Shown: one piece after another, positions 1 through 12,900 of the stretch
How positions within the stretch are numbered: the first letter of the stretch is position 1
Layout: the number at the start of each line of letters is the position of its first letter
NCBI GenBank assembly: GCA_965243245.1
Contig: OZ251536.1
Location: forward strand, 434,001 to 498,000
DNA: 64,000 nt
Direction of reading: 5' to 3'
Source of the DNA: JAYQKL01 sp965243245
Lineage (GTDB): Bacteria > Pseudomonadota > Alphaproteobacteria > RS24
The notes under the pieces: model-generated
Database searches by the model: none
What the model saw: only the letters and a program-made list of their open reading frames with translations
What the model was told of the DNA's origin: nothing
Translations under genes and position numbers: made by a program

Positions 1-380
1 TGATTATTCGCTCGATATTTACCAACCTCGATCACTATCAAGATATTCGCAATGATACGGGGATTGCGACCAATATCCTTGCCGAACGCTTGGAATGGCT
101 CTGCTTGCTAAATCTACTTGAGAAAAAGGGCTCGGTTTATAAGCTTACCCCGAAGGGTCGCGGCATTTACCCTATCTTACTTGCTCTGATGGAATGGGGT
201 GATAAATGGTACGCTTCTTCTAAAGGCGCGCCCTTATTGCTAACCCATAAACGCTGCCACCATAGCTTACAAAATCAAATGGCTTGTACAGAATGTGGTG
301 AAAACGTCATAATGAATGACATCATTTTTGAGTTTAATGACCAAGAAGAACAAAAGCTGCGCCTCACATTGATAAATTAA
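1..380 (+). CDS. HxlR-family winged-helix transcriptional regulator, 5'-truncated by the window edge
   Basis: The reading frame is open from base 3, so the true start lies left of the window. The first visible residues form the recognition-helix part of a winged helix (GIATNILAERL), followed by the HxlR wing and helix pattern (YKLTPKGRGIYPILLALMEWGDKW). Family members are small, usually dimeric DNA-binding regulators that often respond to redox or aldehyde stress. The C-terminal tail carries a Cys/His cluster (KRCHH, then CTECGE) that could bind a metal, as in longer HxlR variants; this is inference. The TAA stop at 378-380 overlaps the stop of the convergent giant gene through a shared TTAA, leaving no intergenic terminator. 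No target can be assigned. Confidence 0.8.
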   Translation, partial: IIRSIFTNLDHYQDIRNDTGIATNILAERLEWLCLLNLLEKKGSVYKLTPKGRGIYPILLALMEWGDKWYASSKGAPLLLTHKRCHHSLQNQMACTECGENVIMNDIIFEFNDQEEQKLRLTLIN

Positions 381-985
381 ATAATATCAACCCCAAGATC
401 TGAAATTTCAAAATCGTCATAATCAACAAAAGTAACAGAAGCAGCATTGTCACCAAAAAGACCTTCTATTTTTGAGGCATCTTGGACATATCCAGTATTT
501 ATATTTACCGCCGCACTAAGCTCAAAGCCACCCACAGAAACATCCAATATAGTATAGGTACTCTGCACTGCGGAGAAATTGATAATAAGCTCATCACCCG
601 CCCCTTGCGTGACGCCATCTTTTGTACCTGCTTCATCGAATTGAATCCGAAGCCCTTGCGTAAAAGCGACGCTACCAGAGAAAATTAAATACACAGAACC
701 ATAAGTGTAAAAATCCTCAGCTGACGTAATTGATGTTCCTTCAACATCAGCAAAAATAAACTTGTCAGTACCATATTCAAAATTATTGATAGTATCACCA
801 CCATCAACAGCCTTTAAAACGTCATTTACAATACTGGTTCTGTACACCACAGTATCTGCGCCGCCGCCAAGCGTAATGTCATCATCATCATAACCGCCGA
901 TAATCACATCACCATGGTCACTCGCGCTAATCGTATCAACCAGCGCGCCGCCTTGGATAAGTTGTGCCGCTAGAGTCTCACTCGC
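377..985 (-). other. C-terminal RTX-like tail of the giant protein
   Basis: About residues 8750-8952. Calcium-loop sequence (GGYDDDDITLGGGADT) is followed by VVYRTS, DGGDTINNF, FIFADVEG and a weakly hydrophobic, acidic end (DYDDFEISDLGVDII). C-terminal RTX loops with an uncleaved tail are typical of type I secretion substrates. If the lipobox at the other end is real, the protein would carry two conflicting export signals. Confidence 0.65.
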
Positions 986-3900
986 ATCAAGGGTATCTGC
1001 TTGTGCACCATCGCCAATTTTCAATTCGGTATAATTATCCTCGACAATCACTGGCTCGGTAAAGGTGATGGCATTTGAAGAAAACTCTATTGTCGTATCA
1101 GTCACACTATCATAGGCAAACACACTAACGCTATATGAGCCTCCCTCTAAAGGCGCAAAAGTATTGCCCGTCGCATCCGCAATATCCGTACCACCAAGTT
1201 TCCACTGATAGGTATAAGTCAAGCTCGTATCATCTTGGTCAGTTAGCGCGGGGGTTGTCGACAAGGTATCGCCAATATTAGCCTTATTATTAGGAATAGA
1301 AATTTCATTATAATCTATCGTCACCGAGCCTGTCGTGGGTCGATCTGTTAGTTCTGGCAAAACAGAAGTGGTTGAGGCCGTTAGCATACCCGTGAAAGAG
1401 CCCGCTATATAACTTACGCGAACCTTAATGCCCTTACCCACCAGATTATTGGCTTCAATCAGATTACCCGTTAACGTCAAGCTGTCATCTGCTTGTCCCG
1501 CGATTATATTATCATCACTATCAAGCCATACATAAGAAAGGTTTGTCGCCGCGCCATCAGGGTCGGACGGCGTTGGAGCGTTCAACACGCCATCTATATT
1601 CAGCTCTCCAGTGATCGCGCCAATCGAGCCTATTTCATCAACGTTCTCAAGATTAACCGTAACCACAAGAGTGCTCGTATATCCCAGCCCGTCATCCGCA
1701 ATAACATTAAAGGTATAGCTATCCACGCCATCTTCATAGTTAGGCGTATCGCCGGTCCACGTAATTTGCCCGGTATCAGCGTCAATTGTAAACAGCGCAC
1801 CAACACTCGGGTGGTTAACATGATCCTGAATTGAATAACTCGGCGTATCATTATCCTTATCAATCGCACTCACAGTGCCGATAGCATCGGTCCGATTTTC
1901 GCCATAGCCAAAGGTTTGTGTCTCACTATCAAACGCAGGCGCACTATCACTGACATCAATAACAGTAATGGTTGCCGTAGCAAGGTTACTATCGCCAACA
2001 CCGTCACTGACTGCGACACGCAGCGCAATTGTAGGCTCGGCTTCATAATCAACAGATTGCCCCGCCTTCAAAATCAGCTTGTAAACATCATTGTCATTAA
2101 TCACATCGAAACGCGTAGAGATATCTGTCTCATCCGTGCCGCTTGTGCCTTCATAGACCGTAAAGCTATCTGCATCCAATATATCATCCAATAGCGTATC
2201 CACATCGCTCACGCTGAAGGTAATGCCTATGTCCGTTTGGGCTGTCTCATTTTCGACAATACTAATGGGCGTCCCAGTTGAGCTGAGCGTTGGGGCATCA
2301 TTTGTGCCTGTGATAGTGACGGTAATTTTTTGAACAGAACTGCTTAAATTATTATTATCAACAACCCGTACAAAGACACTATCGGTTGCGATATCGCCTG
2401 TTCCCAGCCCCTCTATGGCACTCTCATTCAGCGTATAACTCCACGTGGTTGCCCCATTAGCAAGGTTGCGCGTAAAGCGAAATGCACCATAGTCGCCATC
2501 TGGAATGACATCGGACTCTCCCTTACCAATAATATCTGTAATAAAGCCAATGCTCTGTGTTGTTATATTGGCGACGTCTTCGTCAATATTGCCAATAAAA
2601 ACTTTAAGATTTTTCAGTGTGTCATGAGCATCCCCATCAGCAACGGTGAGGTCGCCGCCGGCATAAATATCGGCATTGACTATTGGTGCTTGGCCTGGGT
2701 AAAAAGACTCGTCATTTTCATCTCCCCCGGTTAAAAAGTCGCTTACAGTAACGATATTTGAGCCAGAATTTTCATCCACCAATGTTGCTATATAGCGCGA
2801 ATCTGTATCAGCATTATACTGAGCAACAACATCATCAAGCGTAAATTCATCGCCAAACGATAGCACAATGAACTCATGGTCAGAGTTTACTAATTGTAAA
2901 ACATCGAATTCATAGACAACAGAGACGCCAATAAACTTGACACCCGTAGGCGTTTGTCCATCTTTGACGGCAAATTCTATGCCATGGACCAAGACATTTT
3001 CTTCAACAACAATACCGCCATCGGTTACCGACAAGTCAGTATCCTCAGTCGGCAGAGACAGGGACGGCGCATGATTAATTGTAATCGTCACCGTTTGATC
3101 TATCATATGAGGGGTCTCATTTTCTATAGCAGAAGCGCGTACCGTGAAACTATAACTATCCTTGCTATCTTCATCTATAGCTTGACGGAACCAGATCTCA
3201 CCACTCGTGGCATCAATTCCAAAGGCATCACTATCGGCTATATCTAGCAGACTATAGGCAACGCTACTCGTCACTGTATCATCGGGCATCGCAAGTGCTG
3301 TATAAATAATATCAGCACTGCCTTTATTGCTGGCGTCATCATTGGCGGCAAGATCTTCATTGGCAAAAGCATCTGTGCTAGACGTAAATACAAGCTCAGT
3401 ATCGGTTATGTCCGTAACATTAATGGTCAGCTCAGTTGTATCCGTTGCCGTATCATCATCAGTCACTGTGACGGTCACATTATAGGTATTATCACCATCA
3501 CTATCGGTTGGAATTTCATGATCTGGTGCAATCGCCCATGTCACAACGCCGGTATCTTCATCAATCGCAAAATCATCTGCATCTATACCGCTCAAACTAT
3601 ATATGAGTGCATCCTCATTATCATCTACATCCGTGGCATCAATATCTGTGATATTGGCAACAGAGTTCTCAGCAATGCTCAAAGTTTGGGCATTACCGTC
3701 ATTAGTGCTAATCACTGGGGCATCATTGGTACCCGTAATATCAATGGTAATTTCTTTTGTGTCACTAGGGATGCCATCAGAGTCAAGCAACCGAACTTCA
3801 AAGGTTTCTGTGCCATTGAGGTCTGTGTCCAGCTTTTGGGTATCGGCATCGGTATTATCCAACACATAACGCCACTGACCATTTGCCCCCAAATATAGAG

Positions 3901-6900
3901 TGCCATAAACACCGCTAATCGCCGTACCATCTGCGTTAAGCGCGTCATCGCCTGTACCCGTGACAAAATTTGTTTCGGGCGCACCGCCATCCGTATTGCT
4001 CGCTGCCGTGATGGCCTTAGCCTGAATACTAATATCACCCTCACCAATGGCCGTATCATCTGCATCACCATCGCTGAAAGTAAAAGTGTCACTGATGATT
4101 GTTAGGCTATTTTCTACAACATTTCCCGTTAGGTCAGCAGACAAAACAGGCTTGTTTTCAGCCCCCGTAATATTAACGGTAACTTTTTGAACAAGACTAT
4201 TTAAATTATTATTATCCCCAATCCGCACAAAGACACTATCGGTTGCGGTTTCACCATCAACCAGCCCCTCAACGGCAGTCTCGTTCAGTGCATAAGTCCA
4301 ACTCACCGTGCCGTCAGTTGCACGCATGAAGGTGAAGCTACCATAGACGCCATCGGTGATTGCATCGGACACTCCCTTACCATCAAGTGATGCCGAACTA
4401 TCAACGTTAATTTGTGTTGTGACATTAGCGACATTCGCGTCAATGTTACCAACAAAGACTTTCAGCTCAAGCAATGAGGTCAAATCATCGCTAAAGACAA
4501 GCGCACCATTGGCGACAAGGTCTGCGTCAATTTCGGTCGGCACTGGCTGGGCGTAAAAACCGCTGCCATCGCCCCCGTTCATGAGACCATCTACATAAAG
4601 CCTTGACGCGCCAGAATCTACATCAACCAATGCCACCGTGTAATTGGTATTATTGGCGTAATCCACATTAAATTTATTGATAATATAGCTAAGGCTATAG
4701 CCATTGGTATTATCTTGGTGAATAAAAATAGTATCATCGCTTATGGCAAGCGCACCAACCGAGCCAGTCGTGATTACTTGAACATTAATCCCAGTCGGGG
4801 TTGTTCCGTCTTTGGCGGTAAATTCTAGCCCATGGAACGTGAAATCCTCTGCTGCAATGAAGCTGTTTTCAGCAACCGACAAGTCAGTGTTTTCAGTCGG
4901 CAGAGACAGGGACGGCGCATGATTAATTGTAATCGTCACCGTTTGATCTGTGATATGAGGGGTCGCATCTTCCATAGCAGAAGCGCGTACTGTGAAGCTA
5001 TAACTATCCTTGCTATTTTCATCTATAGCTTGGCGGAACCAGATCTCACCACTCGTGGCGTCAATCCCGAAGGCACTCCCATCATCATTTGACAAAAGAC
5101 TATAGGTAACGCTACTCGTCACTGTATCATCGGGCATCGCAAGTGCTGTATAAATAATATCGGCACTGCCTTTATTGCTACCATCATCATTGGCGGCAAG
5201 ATCTTCATTGGCGATGTTATCTGTATCAGACGTAAATACAAGCTCAGTATCGGTTATGTCCGTAACATTAATGGTCAGCTCAGTTGTATCCGTTGCCGTA
5301 TCATCATCAGTCACTGTGACGGTCACATTATAGGTATTATCACCATCACTATCGGTTGGAATTTCATGATCTGGCGCAATCGCCCATGTCACAACGCCGG
5401 TATCTTCATCAATCGCAAAATCATCCGCATCTATACCGCTCAAACTATATATGAGTGCATCCTCATTATCATCTATATCCGTGGCATCAATATCTGTGAT
5501 ATTGGCAACAGAGTTCTCAGCAATGCTCAAAGTTTGGGCATTGCCACTATTGGAGCTAATCACTGGAGCATCATTGGTACCCGTAATATCAATGGTAATT
5601 TCTTTTGTGTCACTGGGGATACCATCAGAGTCAAGCAATCGAACTTCAAAGGTTTCTGTGCCATTGAGGTCTGTGTCCAGCTTTTGAGTATCGGCATCGG
5701 TATTATCCAACACATAACGCCACTGACCATTTGCCCCCAAATATAGAGTGCCATAAACACCGCTAATCGCCGTACCATCTGCGTTAAGCGCGTCATCGCC
5801 TGTACCCGTGACAAAATTTGTTTCGGGCGCACCGCCATCCGTATTGGTCGCGCTCGTGATGGCCTTAGCCTGAATACTAATATCACCCTCACCAATGGCC
5901 GTATCATCCGCATCACCATCGCTGAAAGTAAAAGTGTCACTGATGATTGTTAGGCTATTTTCTACAACATTTCCCGTTAGGTCAGCAGACAAAACAGGCT
6001 TGTTTTCAGCCCCCGTAATATTAACGGTAACTTTTTGAACAAGACTATTTAAATTATTATTATCCCCAATCCGCACAAAGACACTATCGTTTGCGGTTTC
6101 GCCGTCAACAAGCCCCTCGACGGCACTTTCATTCAGTGCATAAGTCCAACTCACCGTGCCGTCAGTTGCACGCGCGAAAGTGAAGCTACCATAGACGCCA
6201 TCGGTGATTGCATCGGACACTCCCTTACCATCAAGTGATGCCGAACTATCAAGGTTAATTTGTGTTGTGACATTAGCGACATTCGCGTCAATGTTACCAA
6301 CAAAGACTTTCAGCTCAAGCAATGAGGTCAAATCATCGCTAAAGACAAGCGCACCATTGGCGACAAGGTCAGCGTCAATTTCGGTCGGCACTGGCTGGGC
6401 GTAAAAACCGCTTCCATCGCCCCCGTTCATGAGACCATCTACATAAAGCCTCGACGCACCAGAATCTGCATCAACCAATGCCACCGTGTAATTGGTATTG
6501 TTGGCGTAATCCACATTAAATTTATTGATAATATAGTTAAGGCTATAGCCATTGGTATTATCTTGGTGAATAAAAATAGTATCATCGCTTATGACAAGTG
6601 CGCCAACCGAGCCAGTCGTGATTACTTGAACATTAATCCCAGTCGGGGTTGTTCCGTCTTTGGCGGTAAATTCTAGCCCATGGAACGTGAAATCCTCTGC
6701 TGTAATGAAGCTGTTTTCAGCAACCGACAAGTCAGTATCCTCAGTCGCCAGAGCCAGTGACGGCGCGTGATTAATTGTAATCGTCACCGTTTGATCCGCT
6801 GTCTGCGTTACACCATCTGCTGTAACGCTCGCGCGTACCGTAAAGCTATAACTATCCTTGCTATTTTCATCTATAGCTTGGCGGAACCAGATCTCACCAC

Positions 6901-9900
6901 TCGTGGCATCAATCCCGAAGGCACTCCCATCAGCATTTGCCAAAAGACTATAGGTGGCCGTGTCATTCACGCCATCATCTGGTAGTGCTATCGCTGTGTA
7001 AATAACATCGGCACTGCCTTTATTGCTGGCATCATCATTGGCGACACTAGTCTCATTGGCGATGCTGTCTGTATCAGACGTAAAGCTGGGCGCATTATCG
7101 TTCAGATCATTAAGGGTGAGCGTAACCGTGCGCTCTTCTGTCTGGGCTGGGACATCATCTGGCGTAGCTGTGGCACGTATCGTGAATTTATAAAGCGACT
7201 TGGTCTCATGGTCAGGCGAGGTACGAAACCAGACCTCACCCGTATTCGTGTCAATTCCAAAATCATTTCCATCATATGTGAGTAGATTATTCTCATCTGT
7301 TACCAGACTATACTCAAGCGTGCTATTTGCATCATCGGGCGTAATCGCGGCCGTATAAATAACCTGCGCACTGCCTTTTACGCTGACATCATCATTGGCG
7401 GCAATATTCTCATCCGCGCTCGCCACTGTGCCAGAGGTAAAGATCGAAGTGTCAAATATGGATAAGCCAGCATCGGCTACTGAGCGCACATCAAAAGCAC
7501 CTAGAAAAGTAGCTACAAACTGACCCACAGCATTAATCTGACCACTCAATCGATAATTATCACCCTCATCAATAAGACCACTGCCAAAAATAGTTTGTAC
7601 AATGGCGAGCAGCTGTGGCTCCACAAAATTAATAGTTAAAGTTGTACCAGAGGCAACATCATTTCCATCTGGACCATCATCTTTTGACGCATTCATAAAC
7701 TCAAATGTAAAACCTGTATGATGAGTTCTTTCAGCATTAACCACAAACCTCACAATCAGCTCCGGGCTATCACCTTTTGCAAATTCCATCAGCTCAGCAA
7801 AACTTCCAAGCGGCGTGTCATCCGTATCAACAAACACCAGTTGATCGACATTCCTCCAGTCAAAATTGTTAATCGTGTCGCCGCCATCATCAGCTCGAAG
7901 ACCATCCGCATCACTTGCAATGCGATAAACAATCCAATCTTTACCTGAACCCGCCGTAATTATATCATCACCATAACCACCAATAAGAGTATCGCCTGCC
8001 GTACCCCCTTCAAGGAAGTCATCCAAATGACCACCCTGAACGGTTTGCGATACAATCGCCGCATTATCCCCAAGCGGGTTGGTCTGCGTGCCATCTACAA
8101 ATGAGCTCCCAAGCACGTCCGTCTGGCCATTAATGGTAATGGTTACGTTTTGGTCAACATATGCGCCATCTTCGTCTGTTGCGCGTAGCGTAATCGTATC
8201 GCTCAAGGTTTCACCGCTGGCTAAATTATTGACCAGCGTGTTGGCATTATCTAACGCATAAGTCCATTTTCCGTCCAAACCGAGTGTCAGCGTTCCATAG
8301 GTTGCTGGCGTTTGAATGGTATAGCCAATGTCATCACCCTCAACGTCTATTGCGACAAATTCACCCGAGGTGATTGTAGAGGGCAAGGTCTCTTGAGTAG
8401 GATAATTTGTCGATTTTGCAAGTACACTCGGGGTGTCTTCTGTAACGCTCAAAGTAACACTATAATCATCATGGTCTGTAGCCACTATCGGCGTATCATT
8501 TGTGCCCGTAATATTAACCGTAATTTTGCGAACAGGGCTGTTTAAATTATCGCCATCGTGCACGCGCACAAAGACACTATCGGTTGCGGTTTCATCTGCC
8601 CCAAGTGCCTCGACGGCAGTCTCATTCAGCGTGTAGGCCCAACTCACCGTGCCATCAGGTGCACGCGTGAAGGTAAAGTTTCCATAGACGCCATCCTCTA
8701 TATCATCAGATGCCCCGTTACCCTCAATATCGACAGTCGTATCTGCTGTCGCATCATGGCCAATTTCTGTTGTGATATTGGCGACGTCTTCGTCCGTTGT
8801 GCCAATAAAAACTTGTAAATCTGTCAATGAGGTTTCAGTGTCACTAAAGACAAGCGCACCATTAGCGACAAGATCAGCCGTTACCCCATCGCCGTCTTCG
8901 GCTACCGACACATCCGTATTATCAAGCGACAATGTCGCCCCTTCGCTCACATTGGTGAGAGAAATCATCACCGTCACAAGATTGCTATCCGCGCCGCCAT
9001 TATTGGGTCCGTCATTCGCTTTCACACGTAGCGTAATCACCGGCTCGGTTTCAAAATCGGTGGACTTATTCGCCAATAAAACCAGCTTGTAAACACCATC
9101 ATCATTAATGACATCAAACCGCGTGGAAACATCCGTCCCGCTGGCGCCTTCATAGACCGTGAAACTATCCGCATCGAACGTATCACCCTCCACATCTGCC
9201 GTGGTGAAGGTCAGCCCCGTATCCGTTTGGGTGGCCGTATTTTCGACCACACTGCCTGTTCCTGTGGCACTGAGTGTTGGGGCATCATTGACACCCGTAA
9301 TATCGATGCTAATCTGCCTTGTATCACTGGCGACACCATCAGAGTCAAGCAACTGAATTTCAAGGGTTTCCGTGGCATTGAGGTCTGTATCCAGCTTTTG
9401 AGTATCGGCATCGGTATTATCCAACACATAACGCCACTGACCATTCGCGCCTAAATATAATGTCCCATAAACACCGCCAATAGCCGCGCCGCCCGCGTTA
9501 AGCACATCATCGCCTGTACCCATAACAAAATCTGTTTGGGGCGCGTCGCCATCCGTATTGGTCGCGCTCGTGACTACCTTAGCCTGAATACTAATATCAC
9601 CCTCACCAATGGCAATATCATCTGCATCACCGTCGGTGAAAGTAAAAGTGTCACTGATGATTGTTAGGCTATTTTCTACAACATTTCCCGTTAGGTCAGC
9701 AGACAAAACAGGCTTGTTTTCAGCCCCCGTAATATTAACGGTAATTTCTTGAATAGGACTGTTCGCGTTATCATCATTAACCCGTACAAAGACACTATCG
9801 GTTGCGGTTTCACCATCAACAAGCCCCTCGACGGCAGTCTCATTCAGTGCATAAGTCCAACTCACCGTGCCGTCAGTTGCACGCGTGAAAGTGAAGCTAC

Positions 9901-12900
9901 CATAGACGCCATCTGCGATTGCATCGGATAGCCCCTTACCATCAAGTGATGCCGAACTATCAACGTTAATTTGTGTTGTGATATTAGCGACACTCGCATC
10001 AATGTTACCAACAAAAACTTTCAGCTCGAGCAATGAGGTTTCATCGTCACCAAAGTTGAGTGCCCCATTGGCGACAAGGTCTGCATCAATTTCGGTAAGT
10101 GCTGGCTGGGCGTAGAAACCGCTGCCATCGCCCCCGTTCATGAGACCATCTACATAAAGCCTCGACGCACCAGAAGCTTCATCAACCAATGCCAGCGTGT
10201 AATTGGTATTGTTTGCGTAATCCACATTAAATTTATTAATAATATAGTTAAGGCTATAGCCATTGGTATTATCTTGGTGAATAGAAATAGTATCATCGCT
10301 TATAGAAAACTCGCCAACCGAGCCAGTCGTGATTACTTGAACATTAATTCCAGTCGGGGTTGTTCCGTCTTTAGCGGTAACTTCTAGCCCATGGAACGTG
10401 AAATCTTCTGCTGCGATAACGCCGCCCTCATGAACTGACGAGTCAGTATTTTCAGTCGCCAAAGTCAGCGTCGGGACATCATTCACATTGGTGACATTAA
10501 CGATTACAGTCACTAAATTACTATCCAGTCCGCCGTCACCAGCAACTCTGTCATTCACTTTCACACGCAGTGTAACAGTGGTTTCGGCTTCATAATCAAG
10601 GGCATTATCTGCCTTCAGAACCAGCTTGTAAGCACCACTATCCCTAATAATCTCAAACCGCGCGGAAATATCTGTATCATCGGTGCCGCTTGCGCCTTCA
10701 TAGACCGTGAACCTATTAGCCTGAAATGGATCACCATCCACATCGCTCACATTTAAGATAGTGCCCGTTTCAGTTTGAGTTGCAACATTTTCAACAATAG
10801 TCGCTGTGCCACTTGACGTGAGTGTTGGGGCATCATTCACATTCTCGATATTAACAGTTACCATAACAAGGTCACTATCGACATCTCCGTCATTCACTTT
10901 CACACGCAGCGTAATTGCGGACTCAGTTGCATGATTAATGGCGTTATTCGCCAATAAAACCAGCTTGTAAACACCCTCATCAACCAGCACATCAAACCGC
11001 GTGGAAACATCCGTCCCGCTGGCACCTTCATAGACCGTGAAACTATCCGCATTAAATGTATCATCGACATCTGTCGGGGTTAATGTAACGCCCGTATCCG
11101 CTTGGGTTGCAACATGTTCAGTCACACTGCCTGTTTGTGTGGCGCTGAGCGTTGGGGCATCATTTGTACCCATAATATTAATCGTAATCGTTCTTGTGTC
11201 ACTGGCGACACCATCAGCGTCAAGCAATTGAACTTCAAAAGTTTCTATACCGTGGTTATCTGTATTCAGTGCTTCGACATCAGCATCATCGCCAATATCG
11301 AGTATATACCCCCACTGACCACGTCCACTCAGATATAATGTTCCGTAAACACCTTGAATATGTGTACCATCGAGCAACAGGGATACTCCTGCACCCATAA
11401 CAAAATCTGTGTCGGGCGCGTCGCCATCCGTATTGGTGGCGCTCGTGATGGCCTTAGCCTGAACACTAATATCACCCTCACCAATGACCGTATCATCGGC
11501 ATCTTCATCGGTGAAATTAAAAATATCATTGACTATTTTGAAGGTATTTTCTGTAGTCGTTCCCGTTAGGTCAGCAGACAAAACAGGCTTGTCTTCAGCC
11601 CCCGTAATCGTGACGGTAATTTTGCGCACAGCGCTGTTTAAATTATCCCCATCGGACACCCGCACAAAGACGCTATCGGTTGCGGTTTCGCCGTCAACAA
11701 GCCCCTCAACGGCACTTTCATTCAGTGCATAAGTCCAACTCACTGTGCCGTCAGTTGCACGCGTAAAGGTGAAGCTGCCATAAGTGCCATCTGTAATTGC
11801 ATCCGATACCCCCTTACCGGCAATCGTTACAGTCGTTTGTGTATTCGCATCATGTTCAATCGCTGTTGTGATATTGGCAGCGTCTTCGTCCGTTGTGCCA
11901 ATAAAGACTTGTAAATCTGTCAATGAGGTTTCATCGTCACCAAAATCGAGCGCACCCTTAGCGACAAGATCAGCCGTTACCCCATTACCGTCTTCGGCCG
12001 CCGCCAAATCCGTATTATCAAGCGACAATGTCGGCAGCTCACTCACATCGGTGAGAGGTATCATGACCGTCACAAAGTTACTATCTGCGCCGCCATTATT
12101 GGGCGCATCATTCACTTTCACACGTAGCGTAATCACCGGCTCGGTTTCAAAATCAGTCGACTTATTCGCCAATAAAACCAGCTTATAAACACCCTCATCA
12201 ACCAGCACATCAAACCGCGTGGAAACATCCGTCCCGCTGGCGCCTTCATAGACCGTGAAACTATCCGCATCGAACGTATCACCATCGGTATCTGCCGTGG
12301 TGAAGGTCAGCCCCGTGTCAGTTTCTGTTTGCGTATTTTCAGCAATACTAATAGAGCTCCCCGCCGAGCTGAGCGTGGGCGCATCATTTATGTCATTAAT
12401 GGTAAGCGTAATTATCTGGTCTGCTGTTTGGCTTGCGCCATCTGCCGTAACAGAGGCACGTAGCGTGAATGTATAACTCGACTTGCTTTCATGGTCAGGC
12501 GATTGACGCAACCAGACCTCGCCCGTTGTGGCATCAATGCCCAAAGCGTCACTATCTGTGCCTAGCAAACTATAGATAACACTACTATCAGATATATCTG
12601 GTGTGGCAAGGGCGGTATAAATAACCTCTGCACTGCCTTTATTGCTGGCATCATCATTGGCGGCAATATTCTCATTTGCGCTCGCATCTGTGCCAGAGCT
12701 AAACACAGGCGCATCGTCGTTCAAATCATTGACTGAAACCGTAACGATCTGGTCTGCTGTTTGGCTTGCGCCATCTGTCATAACAGAGGCGCGTAGCGTG
12801 AAGCTATAACTCGATTTGCTTTCATGGTCAGGCGATTGACGCAACCAAACCTCGCCCGTTGTGGCATCAATCCCGAAAGCATCACTATCTGTGCCTAGTA

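Noticed and set aside
3518..5746. Matching plus-strand frames at 3518 and 5366 (and similar pairs) opposite the giant gene
   Set aside because: They are mirror images of the duplicated 1848-bp block and are antisense to a strongly supported frame.
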